A DNA stretch of 64,000 bases, taken from NCBI RefSeq assembly GCF_014646815.1, contig NZ_BMNZ01000008.1, positions 62,001 to 126,000 on the forward strand, in the 5' to 3' direction. Every line of letters begins with the position of its first letter. Position 1 is the stretch's first letter. The DNA comes from Terrabacter tumescens. Lineage in GTDB: Bacteria; Actinomycetota; Actinomycetes; Actinomycetales; Dermatophilaceae. A program made the position numbers and the translations under genes. The notes under the pieces are model-generated. The model did no database searches and was not told the origin of the DNA. It saw only the letters and a list, made by a program, of their open reading frames with translations. Shown piece by piece: positions 42,745-51,547 of this stretch.

Positions 42745-45465
42745 GTGAGCTCCGGGGTGCTGGCACCGAGCAGCGCGGCGGCGTCCGTCCGGGCCGCCGC
42801 GGGCCGACCCGCACCCGAGGTGCTGAGCTCGCTCGGGGTCGACCCGGCTGCCGGTCTCAGCGCGGACGAGGTGGCTCGACGGCGGGTCACGTACGGCCCT
42901 AACGCGATCGCCACTCACCACGCGCGAGTCCTCACCGTGCTGTGGCACCAGCTCAACTCGCCGCTGCTCGGCCTGCTCCTCGTCGCGGCGACGGCGTCCT
43001 ACTTCGTCGGGGAGAAGAGCGACGCCGTCATCATCGGGGTCATCGTCGTCGTCTCGGTCGGGCTCGGCTTCGTCAACGAGTACCGCGCCGAGCAGGCCGC
43101 CGCGTCGCTGCACTCCCAGGTCAGCCACGAGGCGGTCGTCCTGCGCGGCGGCGCGTTCGGCCGCGTCGACGTGACCTCGCTCGTGCCCGGCGACGTCGTT
43201 GAGCTGAGCCTCGGCGAGGTCGTGCCGGCCGACATCCGTCTCGTGTCCGTCGTGCGGCTCGAGTGCGACGAGTCGGTGCTGACCGGCGAGTCCCAGCCGG
43301 TCGAGAAGTCCACCGAGGTGGTCGACGGGAGCGCCACGCTCGCCGACCTCACCGGGTGCGCGCTGATGGGGACCGTCGTGCACGCCGGGAGCGGGCGTGG
43401 CGTCGTCGTGGCCACGGGCTCGCGGACCGAGTTCGGCGCCATCGCCACCGGCCTCGGCACCCACCAGCTCGACACCGAGTTCCAGGTCGGGCTGCACCGC
43501 TTCTCGATGCTGCTCGTCAGAGTCGCCGGCGCCCTGACGACCTCGATCTTCGTCATCAACGTGCTGCTCCACAAACCCCTCCTCGACGCCCTGCTGTTCT
43601 CGCTGGCCATCGCGGTCGGCATCACCCCGCAGCTGCTGCCGGCCGTCGTCTCGACGAGCCTGGCCGCGGGCTCGCGCCAGATGAGCCGGCGCAAGGTCCT
43701 CGTCAAGCGGCTCGTCTGCATCGAGGACCTCGGCGACATCGACCTGCTCTTCACCGACAAGACCGGCACCCTGACGGCCGGCCGCATCGACTACGCACGT
43801 GCCGTGCCCGCGGCCGGGCAGCGCTCGGACGACGTGCTGCGGTGGGGCCTGCTCTGCGCCGAGAGCGCTCCGGCAGGCGCCGGCGGCACGGTGGCCGTCG
43901 GGAGCAACCCCCTGGACGAGGCCCTGTGGGAGTCTCCCGCCACGGCCGCGGTCCGGGAGTCTCTGACCGCCCACGAGGTGCTCGGTGCGCTGCCCTTCGA
44001 CCACGAGCGCCGGATGCTCTCCGTCGTCGTCCGCGACGGGGCCGGGGACCTGCACCTCGTCACGAAGGGTGCACCAGAGACGGTGCTCGAACGCTGCGTC
44101 GACGTCGCGCCCGAGACACGTGCCGCCCTCGACGCGGAGTTCGCGGCCGGCAACCGCGTCGTCGCCGTCGGGAGCCGTCCGGTCAGCTCACCCCGCGCCC
44201 CCGAGCCCGCGGACGAGCACGACCTGCGCCTACGGGGACTGCTCGTCTTCCTCGACCCGCCGAAGCCGGACGCCGCGGCGGCGCTCGGCCGGCTCGCTTC
44301 CCTCGGCATCCGGGTCAAGGTGGTGACGGGCGACAACGCCGTCGTCGCGGCCAAGGTGTGCCGGGACCTGGGCCTGCCGGGCGACGCGGTCCTCACCGGG
44401 AGCGACCTCGACGCCCTCGACGACGAGCACCTCATCGACGCCGTCAGCGCCACGACCGTCTTCGCCCGGGTCAGCCCGGAGCACAAGGCGCGCATCGTCC
44501 GGGCGCACCGACACGGCGGAGGGGGCGTCGCGTTCCTCGGCGACGGGGTCAACGACGCCGTCGCGCTGCACGCCGCCGACGTGGGGATCTCGGTCGACTC
44601 GGGCACCGACGTCGCCAAGGACGCGGCCGACGTCATCCTGCTCGAGAAGAGCCTCGACGTGCTCGCGGACGGCGTCGTCGAGGGCCGGCGCATCTTCGCG
44701 AACACGCTGAAGTACGTCCTCATGGGCACGTCGAGCAACTTCGGCAACATGGCCTCGGCGGCCGGGGCCTCGCTCTTCCTGCCGTTCCTGCCGATGCTGC
44801 CCTCGCAGATCCTGCTCAACAACCTGCTCTACGACACCGGCCAGCTCGCCATCCCGACGGACCACGTCGACCCGGAGCAGCTGCGACGGCCGTCGCACTG
44901 GGACATCGCCTTCATCCGGCGCTTCATGCTGCTCTTCGGACCACTCAGCTCGCTCTTCGACTTCCTCACCTTCGGCGTCATGCTCTGGGTCTTCCAGGCC
45001 GGCCCCGACCTCTTCCGGTCGGGCTGGTTCGTCGAGTCGCTCGCGACGCAGACGCTCGTCATCTTCGCGATCCGCACGCGCGCGGTCCCCTTCTTCCGCA
45101 GCCACCCGAGCCTCCCGCTGACCCTCGCTGCCCTCGGCGTCGTCCTCGTCGGGGCGGTGCTGCCGGCGACCCCGCTGGCGGCGACCCTGGGCTTCGCGCC
45201 CCTGCCCGGCGGCTTCTTCGCGGCGCTCGTCGTCATGGTCGTCGCCTACCTCGTGCTCGTCGAGCTCGGCAAACGGTGGTTCTACCGGCCCGCCGCGCCG
45301 CCGCGTTCGGGAGTGCCGACCGACCTGGGCAACCGGTTCGTCCGGCGCCGCGCCGCACGCTTCAGCGTCGCCGCCACCCCGACCCGACCGCTCAGCCGAC
45401 CGCTGAGGTCGAGGCACCCACGAGGACCCCGGCCCCCGGGCGCGAACGACGCAGCCCGGGCGTGA
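42745..45465 (+). CDS. Magnesium-translocating P-type ATPase (MgtA-like)
   Basis: 906 residues. Actuator-domain TGES motif in SVLTGESQPVEKS, phosphorylation motif DKTGTLT with D338, and hinge GDGVND at 599-604. TM4 region AIAVGITPQLLPAVVSTSLA and the C-terminal NNLLYDTGQLAIPTDHVD are typical of type IIIB Mg importers. Usual length about 900. The C-terminal 50 residues are Arg/Pro-rich and overlap the convergent MFS gene by 74 bases, so the real protein may effectively end earlier in conserved terms. GTG start. Confidence 0.87.
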   Translation: MSSGVLAPSSAAASVRAAAGRPAPEVLSSLGVDPAAGLSADEVARRRVTYGPNAIATHHARVLTVLWHQLNSPLLGLLLVAATASYFVGEKSDAVIIGVIVVVSVGLGFVNEYRAEQAAASLHSQVSHEAVVLRGGAFGRVDVTSLVPGDVVELSLGEVVPADIRLVSVVRLECDESVLTGESQPVEKSTEVVDGSATLADLTGCALMGTVVHAGSGRGVVVATGSRTEFGAIATGLGTHQLDTEFQVGLHRFSMLLVRVAGALTTSIFVINVLLHKPLLDALLFSLAIAVGITPQLLPAVVSTSLAAGSRQMSRRKVLVKRLVCIEDLGDIDLLFTDKTGTLTAGRIDYARAVPAAGQRSDDVLRWGLLCAESAPAGAGGTVAVGSNPLDEALWESPATAAVRESLTAHEVLGALPFDHERRMLSVVVRDGAGDLHLVTKGAPETVLERCVDVAPETRAALDAEFAAGNRVVAVGSRPVSSPRAPEPADEHDLRLRGLLVFLDPPKPDAAAALGRLASLGIRVKVVTGDNAVVAAKVCRDLGLPGDAVLTGSDLDALDDEHLIDAVSATTVFARVSPEHKARIVRAHRHGGGGVAFLGDGVNDAVALHAADVGISVDSGTDVAKDAADVILLEKSLDVLADGVVEGRRIFANTLKYVLMGTSSNFGNMASAAGASLFLPFLPMLPSQILLNNLLYDTGQLAIPTDHVDPEQLRRPSHWDIAFIRRFMLLFGPLSSLFDFLTFGVMLWVFQAGPDLFRSGWFVESLATQTLVIFAIRTRAVPFFRSHPSLPLTLAALGVVLVGAVLPATPLAATLGFAPLPGGFFAALVVMVVAYLVLVELGKRWFYRPAAPPRSGVPTDLGNRFVRRRAARFSVAATPTRPLSRPLRSRHPRGPRPPGANDAARA

Positions 45466-46612
45466 CGGCGAGAGACACGACGACGGACGCCACGGCCATG
45501 ACCCCCATCGCGTGCGCCGCAGCGACAGGGCCGACCCCCAGGCCACTCGCCACCGCGCCACCCAGCAGGGCGCCCAGGGCCTGGCCCACCATGAGGCCGG
45601 TGCCCTGCAGACCGAAGACCTGCCCTCGGGCCTGACCGTCGGTGTGCGAGACGAGCCGCTCCTGCAGGGGCAGGCTCGCCGAGTAGCCCACGGACGCCAC
45701 GAAGGCGAGCGACGCGGCATACGGAAGCGACGGGACGAGGAAGAACGCGAGGTAGGGTACGGCGAGCAGCAGGCGCAACGGGCCGATGAGTCGGTCGCGC
45801 ACCCCGACGTCGAGGAAGCGGCCGACGACGACGTCGCCGATGAGCATGCCGGCTGCGGTCACGGCGAAGAGGTAGCCGGCGCCCTCCCCCGCGAACGGCA
45901 CGAAGAGCGCCTCGCAGCCGACGATCAGGCCGTTGGGGACCCACATCGTCAGCAGGAGCGGACGGACCACGCGCGAGCCGAGCAGGGCGCGGTTCACCTC
46001 GCGCGTTCGGCGGACGAGGGAGGCTCCCGCGTGGCGCGGAGGGTGGTCCGAGAGGCCGAGGCGCAGCAGGAGCACCGCGACGAAGAGGGCTGCGCCCGCA
46101 CCGAGGAAGAGCTGGGTCGTCGTGAAGGTGATGAGGAGCAGGCCGCCGATGCCGTAGCCGACGATCTGCATGCCGCCGACCGCGATGTTCATCGTGGCTC
46201 GGCCGAGGATGAAGCCGTCCGGCGGGAGGATGTCGGAGACGAGAGCCATCATGCTGCCGCCGAGCGCCGAGGTGATGAGCGGACCGACCGCGAGCAGCGC
46301 GAAACGCCAGCCCCATCCGAGCCCGGGAAGTGCCTGGAGCAGGTCGGTCACCATCGTCGTGCTGGCGACGAGGACGAGGGCGGTGCGCGGCCGCACGAGG
46401 TCGGACCCGGAGCCGAAGAGCGTCTGCCCGACGAGGCGCATGAGGGGCGCGCCGAACATCGCGAGCGCCGTCAGGACGGGCGACGCGGTGGCCGCGAAGG
46501 TGATGGTGCCCAGCGCGAGGGACGCGACGGCATACGACCCGACGTTGAGGCACTGGACGACGAAGAGGACCCGGAACTCACGGACGGCGAACAGCTGGCG
46601 GTAGGTCTTCAC
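45392..46612 (-). CDS. MFS transporter paired with a DUF5937/ArsR regulator
   Basis: 406 residues, about 12 membrane helices. It starts VKTYRQLFAVREFRVLFVVQCLNVGSYAVASL and belongs to the MFS_1 drug/metabolite efflux type; the GQALGALLGGAVASGLG segment resembles motif C of efflux pumps. Substrate unknown. Divergent from the HTH regulator with a 57-bp gap holding an inverted repeat, an arrangement typical of an efflux pump and its local repressor. GTG start at 46612. Confidence 0.82.
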   Translation of the reverse strand: MKTYRQLFAVREFRVLFVVQCLNVGSYAVASLALGTITFAATASPVLTALAMFGAPLMRLVGQTLFGSGSDLVRPRTALVLVASTTMVTDLLQALPGLGWGWRFALLAVGPLITSALGGSMMALVSDILPPDGFILGRATMNIAVGGMQIVGYGIGGLLLITFTTTQLFLGAGAALFVAVLLLRLGLSDHPPRHAGASLVRRTREVNRALLGSRVVRPLLLTMWVPNGLIVGCEALFVPFAGEGAGYLFAVTAAGMLIGDVVVGRFLDVGVRDRLIGPLRLLLAVPYLAFFLVPSLPYAASLAFVASVGYSASLPLQERLVSHTDGQARGQVFGLQGTGLMVGQALGALLGGAVASGLGVGPVAAAHAMGVMAVASVVVSLAVTPGLRRSRPGAGVLVGASTSAVG

Positions 46613-46649
46613 CCGGTCACCCTGACGGCCTGACGTCACCCACGCTAAT

Positions 46650-46669
46650 GTTTCGGACGGAGGCGAAAC
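46650..46669. promoter_or_regulatory. Inverted repeat operator between MFS and DUF5937 regulator
   Basis: GTTTCG-N8-CGAAAC is a perfect 6-bp inverted repeat ending directly at the ATG of the regulator. It overlaps a TAATGT hexamer (46646-46651) that could be the -10 of the regulator. Likely autoregulatory site for the ArsR-type protein and the divergent transporter. Confidence 0.55.
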
Positions 46670-47665
46670 ATGGGGACGTGGCGGATCTCGGCCGACCTGC
46701 TGGCGCGGAGCCGCTTCGTCGTGTCCCCACGCATCGAGACCGTGGCCGCCCTCAACGACCTCGTGCGACCCAGCGACGCGGCCGGACGTGCCTTCGCCGC
46801 CGCACACCGGGAGTCCTTCGAGGCGATGCTCGCCGAGCACCCTCGACGCCGTGCCGTGCTCGAGCACAGCTGGCGCCCCGGCTGGATCTCCGACTGGCTC
46901 GCGCTGCCGCCCGACGGTCCGGGACGCACCTTCGCCGAAGAGATCCAGGACGTGCGGGCGTTGGGGGACAAGCAGGTTCGTGCCCACCTGAGGGAGAGCA
47001 CGCCCGAGCAAGCCCTGCCGCACAGCCTGACCCGACCGGGCGTCGCAGAGCACGCGGCTCAGCTCCTCGAGTGGGTGTGGACGCACGCGCTCGCCACCGA
47101 CTGGGCCCGCCGCGAACGCATCCTGCGCGCCGACATCGTCTCTCGCACAGCGAGACTCGCCACCCACGGTTGGGCGGCGGTGCTGCGCGACCTGGGTCGG
47201 GACCGTGAGTGGCTCGGCGACGGGCAGCTGCGGATCAACCGCTACGACCTGCCCTCGCGCGTGCTGGATGACGACGCCGACCTCTACTTCGTGCCTGCCC
47301 ACGGCACCGCGACGTGGGTCGGTTGGCACCTGCCGAGCCGCTACGCCATCTACTACCCCGTCACCGGCGCGCTCGCCGAGGTCGACGGGCAGGCCGACGA
47401 CGGGCTCGAGCGGCTCGTCGGGAGCGCGAGGGCCACCCTGCTGCGCACGATCGACGAACCGTCGAGCACGAGCGCCCTCGTCGCCCGCACGGGTATGCCG
47501 TTGGGCTCGGTCGGCGACCACCTCAAGGTGCTGCTCGCGGCCGGCACGGTGCTGCGCCGGCGCTCGGGGCGCGAGGTGCTCTACTGGCGCACCGCGCTGG
47601 GCGACGCGCTCGTGGCATCGGGCCGGGGAGTTCTCCCCATGTACCGCAACGGCGCCCGGCCCTAG
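46670..47665 (+). CDS. DUF5937 / ArsR-type winged-helix regulator
   Basis: 331 residues. The N-terminal two thirds match DUF5937 (WRISADLLARSRFVVSPRIETVAAL, later LPSRYAIYYPVTGALAEV). The C-terminal 85 residues form an ArsR-like winged helix, with ARATLLRTIDEPSSTSALVARTGMPLGSVGDHLKVLLAAG. Probably represses the divergent MFS pump. ATG lies at the edge of the inverted repeat and has GGAGG nine bases upstream. Confidence 0.82.
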   Translation: MGTWRISADLLARSRFVVSPRIETVAALNDLVRPSDAAGRAFAAAHRESFEAMLAEHPRRRAVLEHSWRPGWISDWLALPPDGPGRTFAEEIQDVRALGDKQVRAHLRESTPEQALPHSLTRPGVAEHAAQLLEWVWTHALATDWARRERILRADIVSRTARLATHGWAAVLRDLGRDREWLGDGQLRINRYDLPSRVLDDDADLYFVPAHGTATWVGWHLPSRYAIYYPVTGALAEVDGQADDGLERLVGSARATLLRTIDEPSSTSALVARTGMPLGSVGDHLKVLLAAGTVLRRRSGREVLYWRTALGDALVASGRGVLPMYRNGARP

Positions 47666-47722
47666 CGTCGGCGCTGCGGACGCGCCCGCGTCCACGCCAT
47701 CGACACGCGATCAGGGGTCGTC

Positions 47723-48724
47723 ATGTGTGAGCTCCAGGAAACCACCAGTCCCTCCGTCGGCCGCCGCACGCTGATCCGTGGCGCGAGCGGCCTCCTCATC
47801 GGTGGCGGGCTCGTCGCCGCCACCGCCACGGCCGCCCAGGCCGCCACCTCGCAGAACGGCTGGTCCGCCGGCTCGTCGTCCGTCGTGCCGCTCAGCACCC
47901 TGTCCGTCGGTGCGGCAACCTTCCCGGCCGGCGTGCGCCGCGGCGACGTCCACATCGTCCTCGGCTACGTCGCCCGCCGCTTCGACCGCGAGGTCGAGGC
48001 CCTCGTCAAGGGATGGTGCTGGGGCCACAGCTACCGCGTCATCTCGGGCAGCACCTCGCTGTCGAACCACTCGAGCGGCACCGCCATCGACCTCAACGCA
48101 CCGCGCCACCCGCTCGGGAAGTCCGGCACCTTCAGCGCCACGCAGCGCTCGCACATCCGCTCGATCCTCAACTCCTGCAACGGGGTCGTGCGCTGGGGCG
48201 GCGACTACTCGGGCCGCAAGGACGAGATGCACTTCGAGATCAACGTGCGTCCGGGCGACGCGCGGCTCGCGGCCCTCGCCAAGCGCATCGGCGGCGGAGG
48301 CGGCGGCACACCGGCGCCGGCCCCGGTCGCCTGGACCACGGTCAAGCGCGGCGCGAGCGGCTTCCGGGTCACGGCGATCCAGCACCTGCTGCGCCAGCGC
48401 GGCTACAGCCTCACGGTGGACGGCTCGTTCGGCCCGACGACGCAGAGCCAGGTCATCTCCTTCCAGCGCGCCAAGGGCCTGGGCGCGGACGGCATCGTCG
48501 GCGCCAAGACGTGGTCGGCCCTCGTCGTCACCGTCAAGCGGGGGTCGAACGGCCAGGCGGTGGTCGCGGCCCAGAAGCTGCTGACCCATCGCGGCTACTC
48601 CCTCACCGCCGACGGGGTCTTCGGAGCCATGACGGCGACGAAGACGCAGGCCTTCCAGCAGTCCCGCGGCCTGACGGCCGACGGCGTCGTGGGCGCCCGG
48701 ACGTGGGCCAAGCTCACCGCCTGA
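47723..48724 (+). CDS. Secreted M15-type D-Ala-D-Ala peptidase with two peptidoglycan-binding domains
   Basis: 333 residues. Tat-like signal with RR at 14-15 (GRRTLIRGASG) and cleavage near AAQAATSQ (about 40). Zinc peptidase of the M15 type: H116 in SNHSSGT, D123 in AIDLN, H170 in DEMHFEI. A Gly/Pro linker (about 190-203) leads to two PG_binding_1 repeats, about 207-265 and 272-331, each with the QxxLxxRGYSLTxDGxFG pattern. Likely a cell-wall hydrolase. Followed by a strong terminator hairpin. Confidence 0.88.
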   Translation: MCELQETTSPSVGRRTLIRGASGLLIGGGLVAATATAAQAATSQNGWSAGSSSVVPLSTLSVGAATFPAGVRRGDVHIVLGYVARRFDREVEALVKGWCWGHSYRVISGSTSLSNHSSGTAIDLNAPRHPLGKSGTFSATQRSHIRSILNSCNGVVRWGGDYSGRKDEMHFEINVRPGDARLAALAKRIGGGGGGTPAPAPVAWTTVKRGASGFRVTAIQHLLRQRGYSLTVDGSFGPTTQSQVISFQRAKGLGADGIVGAKTWSALVVTVKRGSNGQAVVAAQKLLTHRGYSLTADGVFGAMTATKTQAFQQSRGLTADGVVGARTWAKLTA

Positions 48725-48740
48725 CAGCGGTCGCACAGGA

Positions 48741-48774
48741 GCCTCGGGGTGAACGCCCACCCCGAGGCTCTTCT
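48741..48774 (+). terminator. Intrinsic terminator after the M15 peptidase gene
   Basis: Perfect 11-bp stem GCCTCGGGGTG / CACCCCGAGGC with a 6-base loop, followed by TCTTCT. It begins 17 bases after the stop codon. Confidence 0.82.
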
Positions 48775-48839
48775 CATCGGCGCCGCGCGGGTTTAGCGTC
48801 GCTCGTGTTCCAGCCAATCAACGAAGAGGGGCACGGCAC

Positions 48840-49160
48840 ATGGCAGAAGACTGGGCAGCAGACGTGAAGAAGTACTCCACCGACGCCGACGACGCAGCCA
48901 TCAAGGGCATCGTCCGACACTGCGGCATCGCCTTGCAGAAGCGCGACTCGGCACTCGTGTCGTTCAGCGACAAGAGCGAGACCGACCGCGTGCGTGACGG
49001 ATTCATGAAGAAGAAGCTCGGCCTCACCGACTCCGACGCCGAGCTCGACGCCTCGCTGGCCGAGGTCGGCCAGACGCTCAAGGGCGACCGCACGAAGAAC
49101 CGCGTCACCGTCTACTACCTGCTCGCCGAGAAGCACGGGAAGCTCGACCTCTTCCGCTGA
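48840..49160 (+). CDS. DUF2853 family protein
   Basis: 106 residues, highly helical and charged: DWAADVKKYSTDADDAAIKG at the start, LVSFSDKSETDRVRDGFMKKKLGL in the middle, TKNRVTVYYLLAEKHGKLD at the end. Matches the small cytosolic DUF2853 family, function unknown. It has clearly lower GC in its Lys/Asn/Tyr codons than its neighbours because it is Lys-rich. Own transcription unit between two hairpins; a TTTAGCG -10-like patch lies near 48791. Confidence 0.85.
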   Translation: MAEDWAADVKKYSTDADDAAIKGIVRHCGIALQKRDSALVSFSDKSETDRVRDGFMKKKLGLTDSDAELDASLAEVGQTLKGDRTKNRVTVYYLLAEKHGKLDLFR

Positions 49161-49186
49161 TCCCGTCTCGCAGGACGCGAGAGCAC

Positions 49187-49217
49187 GTATGCCGCCGGTC
49201 CGAGCCCGGCGGCATAC
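49187..49217 (+). terminator. Hairpin built from two copies of the window-wide octamer
   Basis: GTATGCCGCCGG (49187-49198) and its exact reverse complement CCGGCGGCATAC (49206-49217) form a 12-bp stem with a 7-base loop, 26 bases after the DUF2853 stop. No U tract follows, so it would be a non-canonical, GC-rich terminator. Both arms start with the octamer GTATGCCG that recurs across the window. Confidence 0.6.
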
Positions 49218-49376
49218 CCGCGCGTGGTGACCGTCAGGGGCCGCCAACGGAACACGGAACGAGGGCTGTGAGGCAGACGCGACCCCGACGCCGACCTCGA
49301 TGCCGAGCGCGGCGCGACCCTCGACAACGCCCGAGCGCCCCTTCCGAGGACGGCGGTCGTGTGCGCAGGATGGGGA

Positions 49377-50381
49377 ATGGACACTCACACGCCCAGCCCC
49401 CGACCACTGCCCCGCCCCACCCGCCGTGCCGTGCTGACGACAGCAGCCGCCGGCGCCCTCGTCGCCCTCACCGCCCCGGCGGTGTCTGCCGCCGCCGGTG
49501 GGCGCTCGCCCGCGCCCGAGACGGTGGCCCTGCCCGACGGCATACGCCCCGAGGGCATCACGTCGGGTCCCGGGACGACCTACTACGTCGGGTCGCTCGC
49601 CGACGGCCGCATCGTCACGGGTGACCTGCTCGCGGGCACCGTGGCCACCCTGCTGCCGGGCGCCGCCGGGCGCGCCCTGCGCGGGCTCTTCCACGACGAC
49701 CAATGCGGCGTCGTCTGGGCGGTCGGCGGCATCACGACCGGCTCGGTCACCGAGGGCCACGTGTGGTGCGTCGACGCGACGACGGGCGCGGTCATGCACG
49801 ACGTCGTCGTCCCGGGAGCGGGCTTCCTCAACGACCTCGTCGTCACCGATTCGGCCGTCTGGGTGACGGACTCGAGGGTCGACCGGCTGACCGTCATCAC
49901 GCACGACCACGCGACCATGTCAGTGAGCGGACCGACGTTCGTGCCGCTGACCGGCGCGTGGCCCGCCGGTGACGGAGTCGCCAACAACGCCAACGGGATC
50001 CGACTGCTGCCCGACGGCGAAATCGTCCTCAACAACAGCCGCGTCGGCGGGCTCTGGCAGGTCACGCCGGCCACGGGCGCGACCCGCGAGATCCCGGTGC
50101 GCGGAGGCCTCGGCATCATCGGCGGCGACGGGCTCGAGACGGACGGCTCGGTCCTCTACAACGTGCGCGGCAGCGGCCAGTACGAGGTCTCGATGCTGCG
50201 CCTCGCTCCGACGGGCACCGGGTGGTCGGCGAAGTGGACCGGCGCCCGCACCGACGACACCCTCGACATCCCGTCGACGGCGACGCTCGCCGGTGGCTGG
50301 CTGTGGGCCGTGAACGCCCGCTTCGGCGCGGCCTCACCGGGCACGGCGAGCTACTGGATCACGCGCCTGCCAGCCGTCTGA
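49377..50381 (+). CDS. Secreted SMP-30/beta-propeller-like protein
   Basis: 334 residues. A Tat-like signal peptide carries RR at about 16-17 (PTRRAVLTTAAAGALVALTA) with cleavage near VSAAAG. The mature part reads as repeated strands of a beta-propeller related to SMP-30/gluconolactonase and superoxide-dismutase-like lipoproteins: PEGITSGPGTTYYVGSLADG, GFLNDLVVTDSAVWVTDS and ANGIRLLPDGEIVLNNS. Enzyme activity cannot be assigned. ATG with AGGATGGGGA just upstream. Its 3' end overlaps the convergent DUF3800-like gene by 31 bases. Confidence 0.78.
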   Translation: MDTHTPSPRPLPRPTRRAVLTTAAAGALVALTAPAVSAAAGGRSPAPETVALPDGIRPEGITSGPGTTYYVGSLADGRIVTGDLLAGTVATLLPGAAGRALRGLFHDDQCGVVWAVGGITTGSVTEGHVWCVDATTGAVMHDVVVPGAGFLNDLVVTDSAVWVTDSRVDRLTVITHDHATMSVSGPTFVPLTGAWPAGDGVANNANGIRLLPDGEIVLNNSRVGGLWQVTPATGATREIPVRGGLGIIGGDGLETDGSVLYNVRGSGQYEVSMLRLAPTGTGWSAKWTGARTDDTLDIPSTATLAGGWLWAVNARFGAASPGTASYWITRLPAV

Positions 50382-51391
50382 CGAGGGCGTATGCCGTCAC
50401 GTCCCTCGTGGACGTCGACCCACGTCGAGCGTGGGCTGACGTAGGGCGAGATCAGCTCGACGAGCACCGGATCTGCCTCTCCTGCAAGGACGTGCGAGGC
50501 GACCCGCCGTGCGGCGCCGGCCAGGAAGTCGGCCAGCTGCACGCGCGGGTCGTCCTGCGAGTCGACGAAGCTGATGCCCTCGAGCGAGTCGGACCACCCG
50601 TCGGCGCTCGACCCGACGGCGGTGCGGATGGCGGCATCGGTGAGGGTCGCCTGCACGTCGTGCACGACCCAGAGCGGGCGGCCCGCGCCTCCCCAGTGGC
50701 GCAGGACCTCGGCGAGCGCCGGCACGATCGGGTCGAGCGCACCGCGTCCGCGTGCCACGAGGGCGAGCAGGCCCTCCGGGTCGTCGGGCACGGCCGCGAC
50801 CACCGAGCGCACGAGCTCGCCCGAGTCCGCCGGGAGGCCGGGCAGGTCCGCCAGCCCGACGAGGCCACGACGCAGCGCCGACGCGCTCGCCGCCGCGTCC
50901 TGGAGCGAACGGGCCCGTACGACGTCGTTGAAGTCCGCCAGCACCGTCTCCCACGCCGCCGGGCCGAGGCGTCGCGAGGCCGATCGGTGCAGCAGCTCCA
51001 CCCGGCGGGCGACGTCCCGTTCCGACGGGGCGCCGTCGCTGCCCTCCCCGCCGCCGAGCAGCGCCACGAGGCGGCCGGTGAGGTGCAGCGCCTTGTCGGT
51101 CAGGTGCACGTGGGCACGGCCGAGGAGCGGGCCGTCCTCACCGAGGAGCCACTCGAGCAGCCGCCGGTTCTGCGGTCGCAGGACGACGCTCGCCTTGACC
51201 TCCGTCGCGGGCGAGCGCGCCTCGACGCGCACGCGCTCGATCGTCGCGAGGGCGGCGCCGGTCGTGACGTCGACGCTCGCGTGGGCGAAGGTGTCGGTGC
51301 TGCCCCGGACGAGCTTCTCGCCCTCCGAGCCGGACTCGTCGCACGCCACCTCGAGGAGGACGGCGGTGCGCGAGGGCGCGGCGGACGGCAT
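50351..51391 (-). CDS. DUF3800-like protein
   Basis: 346 residues. The early ACDESGSEGEKL motif (DESG at about 18-21) and the late SQDDPRVQLADFLAGAARR segment carry acidic residues placed as in the DUF3800 family, which has an RNase H-like fold and often accompanies mobile or defence genes. The middle is Ala/Leu-rich and helical. Function unknown; nuclease activity would be inference. ATG start with GGATGAG upstream. Divergent from the B12-binding gene. Confidence 0.55.
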   Translation of the reverse strand: MPSAAPSRTAVLLEVACDESGSEGEKLVRGSTDTFAHASVDVTTGAALATIERVRVEARSPATEVKASVVLRPQNRRLLEWLLGEDGPLLGRAHVHLTDKALHLTGRLVALLGGGEGSDGAPSERDVARRVELLHRSASRRLGPAAWETVLADFNDVVRARSLQDAAASASALRRGLVGLADLPGLPADSGELVRSVVAAVPDDPEGLLALVARGRGALDPIVPALAEVLRHWGGAGRPLWVVHDVQATLTDAAIRTAVGSSADGWSDSLEGISFVDSQDDPRVQLADFLAGAARRVASHVLAGEADPVLVELISPYVSPRSTWVDVHEGRDGIRPRQTAGRRVIQ

Positions 51392-51547
51392 ATCTCATCC
51401 TGTGCCGCGGGCGACGGCTCGCCAACCGACTTTGCCCGGAAGGGCACGATTCGGTCACGACCGTGGGCAGATCGGCTCGAACGGGTACGACGCGTCAGTT
51501 CTGACCCCGGACCTCGCGGTCCCCGACCCGCGGAGAGGAGCCCGACC

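Noticed and set aside
39483-42914. 1143-codon minus-strand frame opposite the LuxR gene
   Set aside because: The plus strand has Walker motifs and a LuxR domain in order; the minus frame shows no domain.
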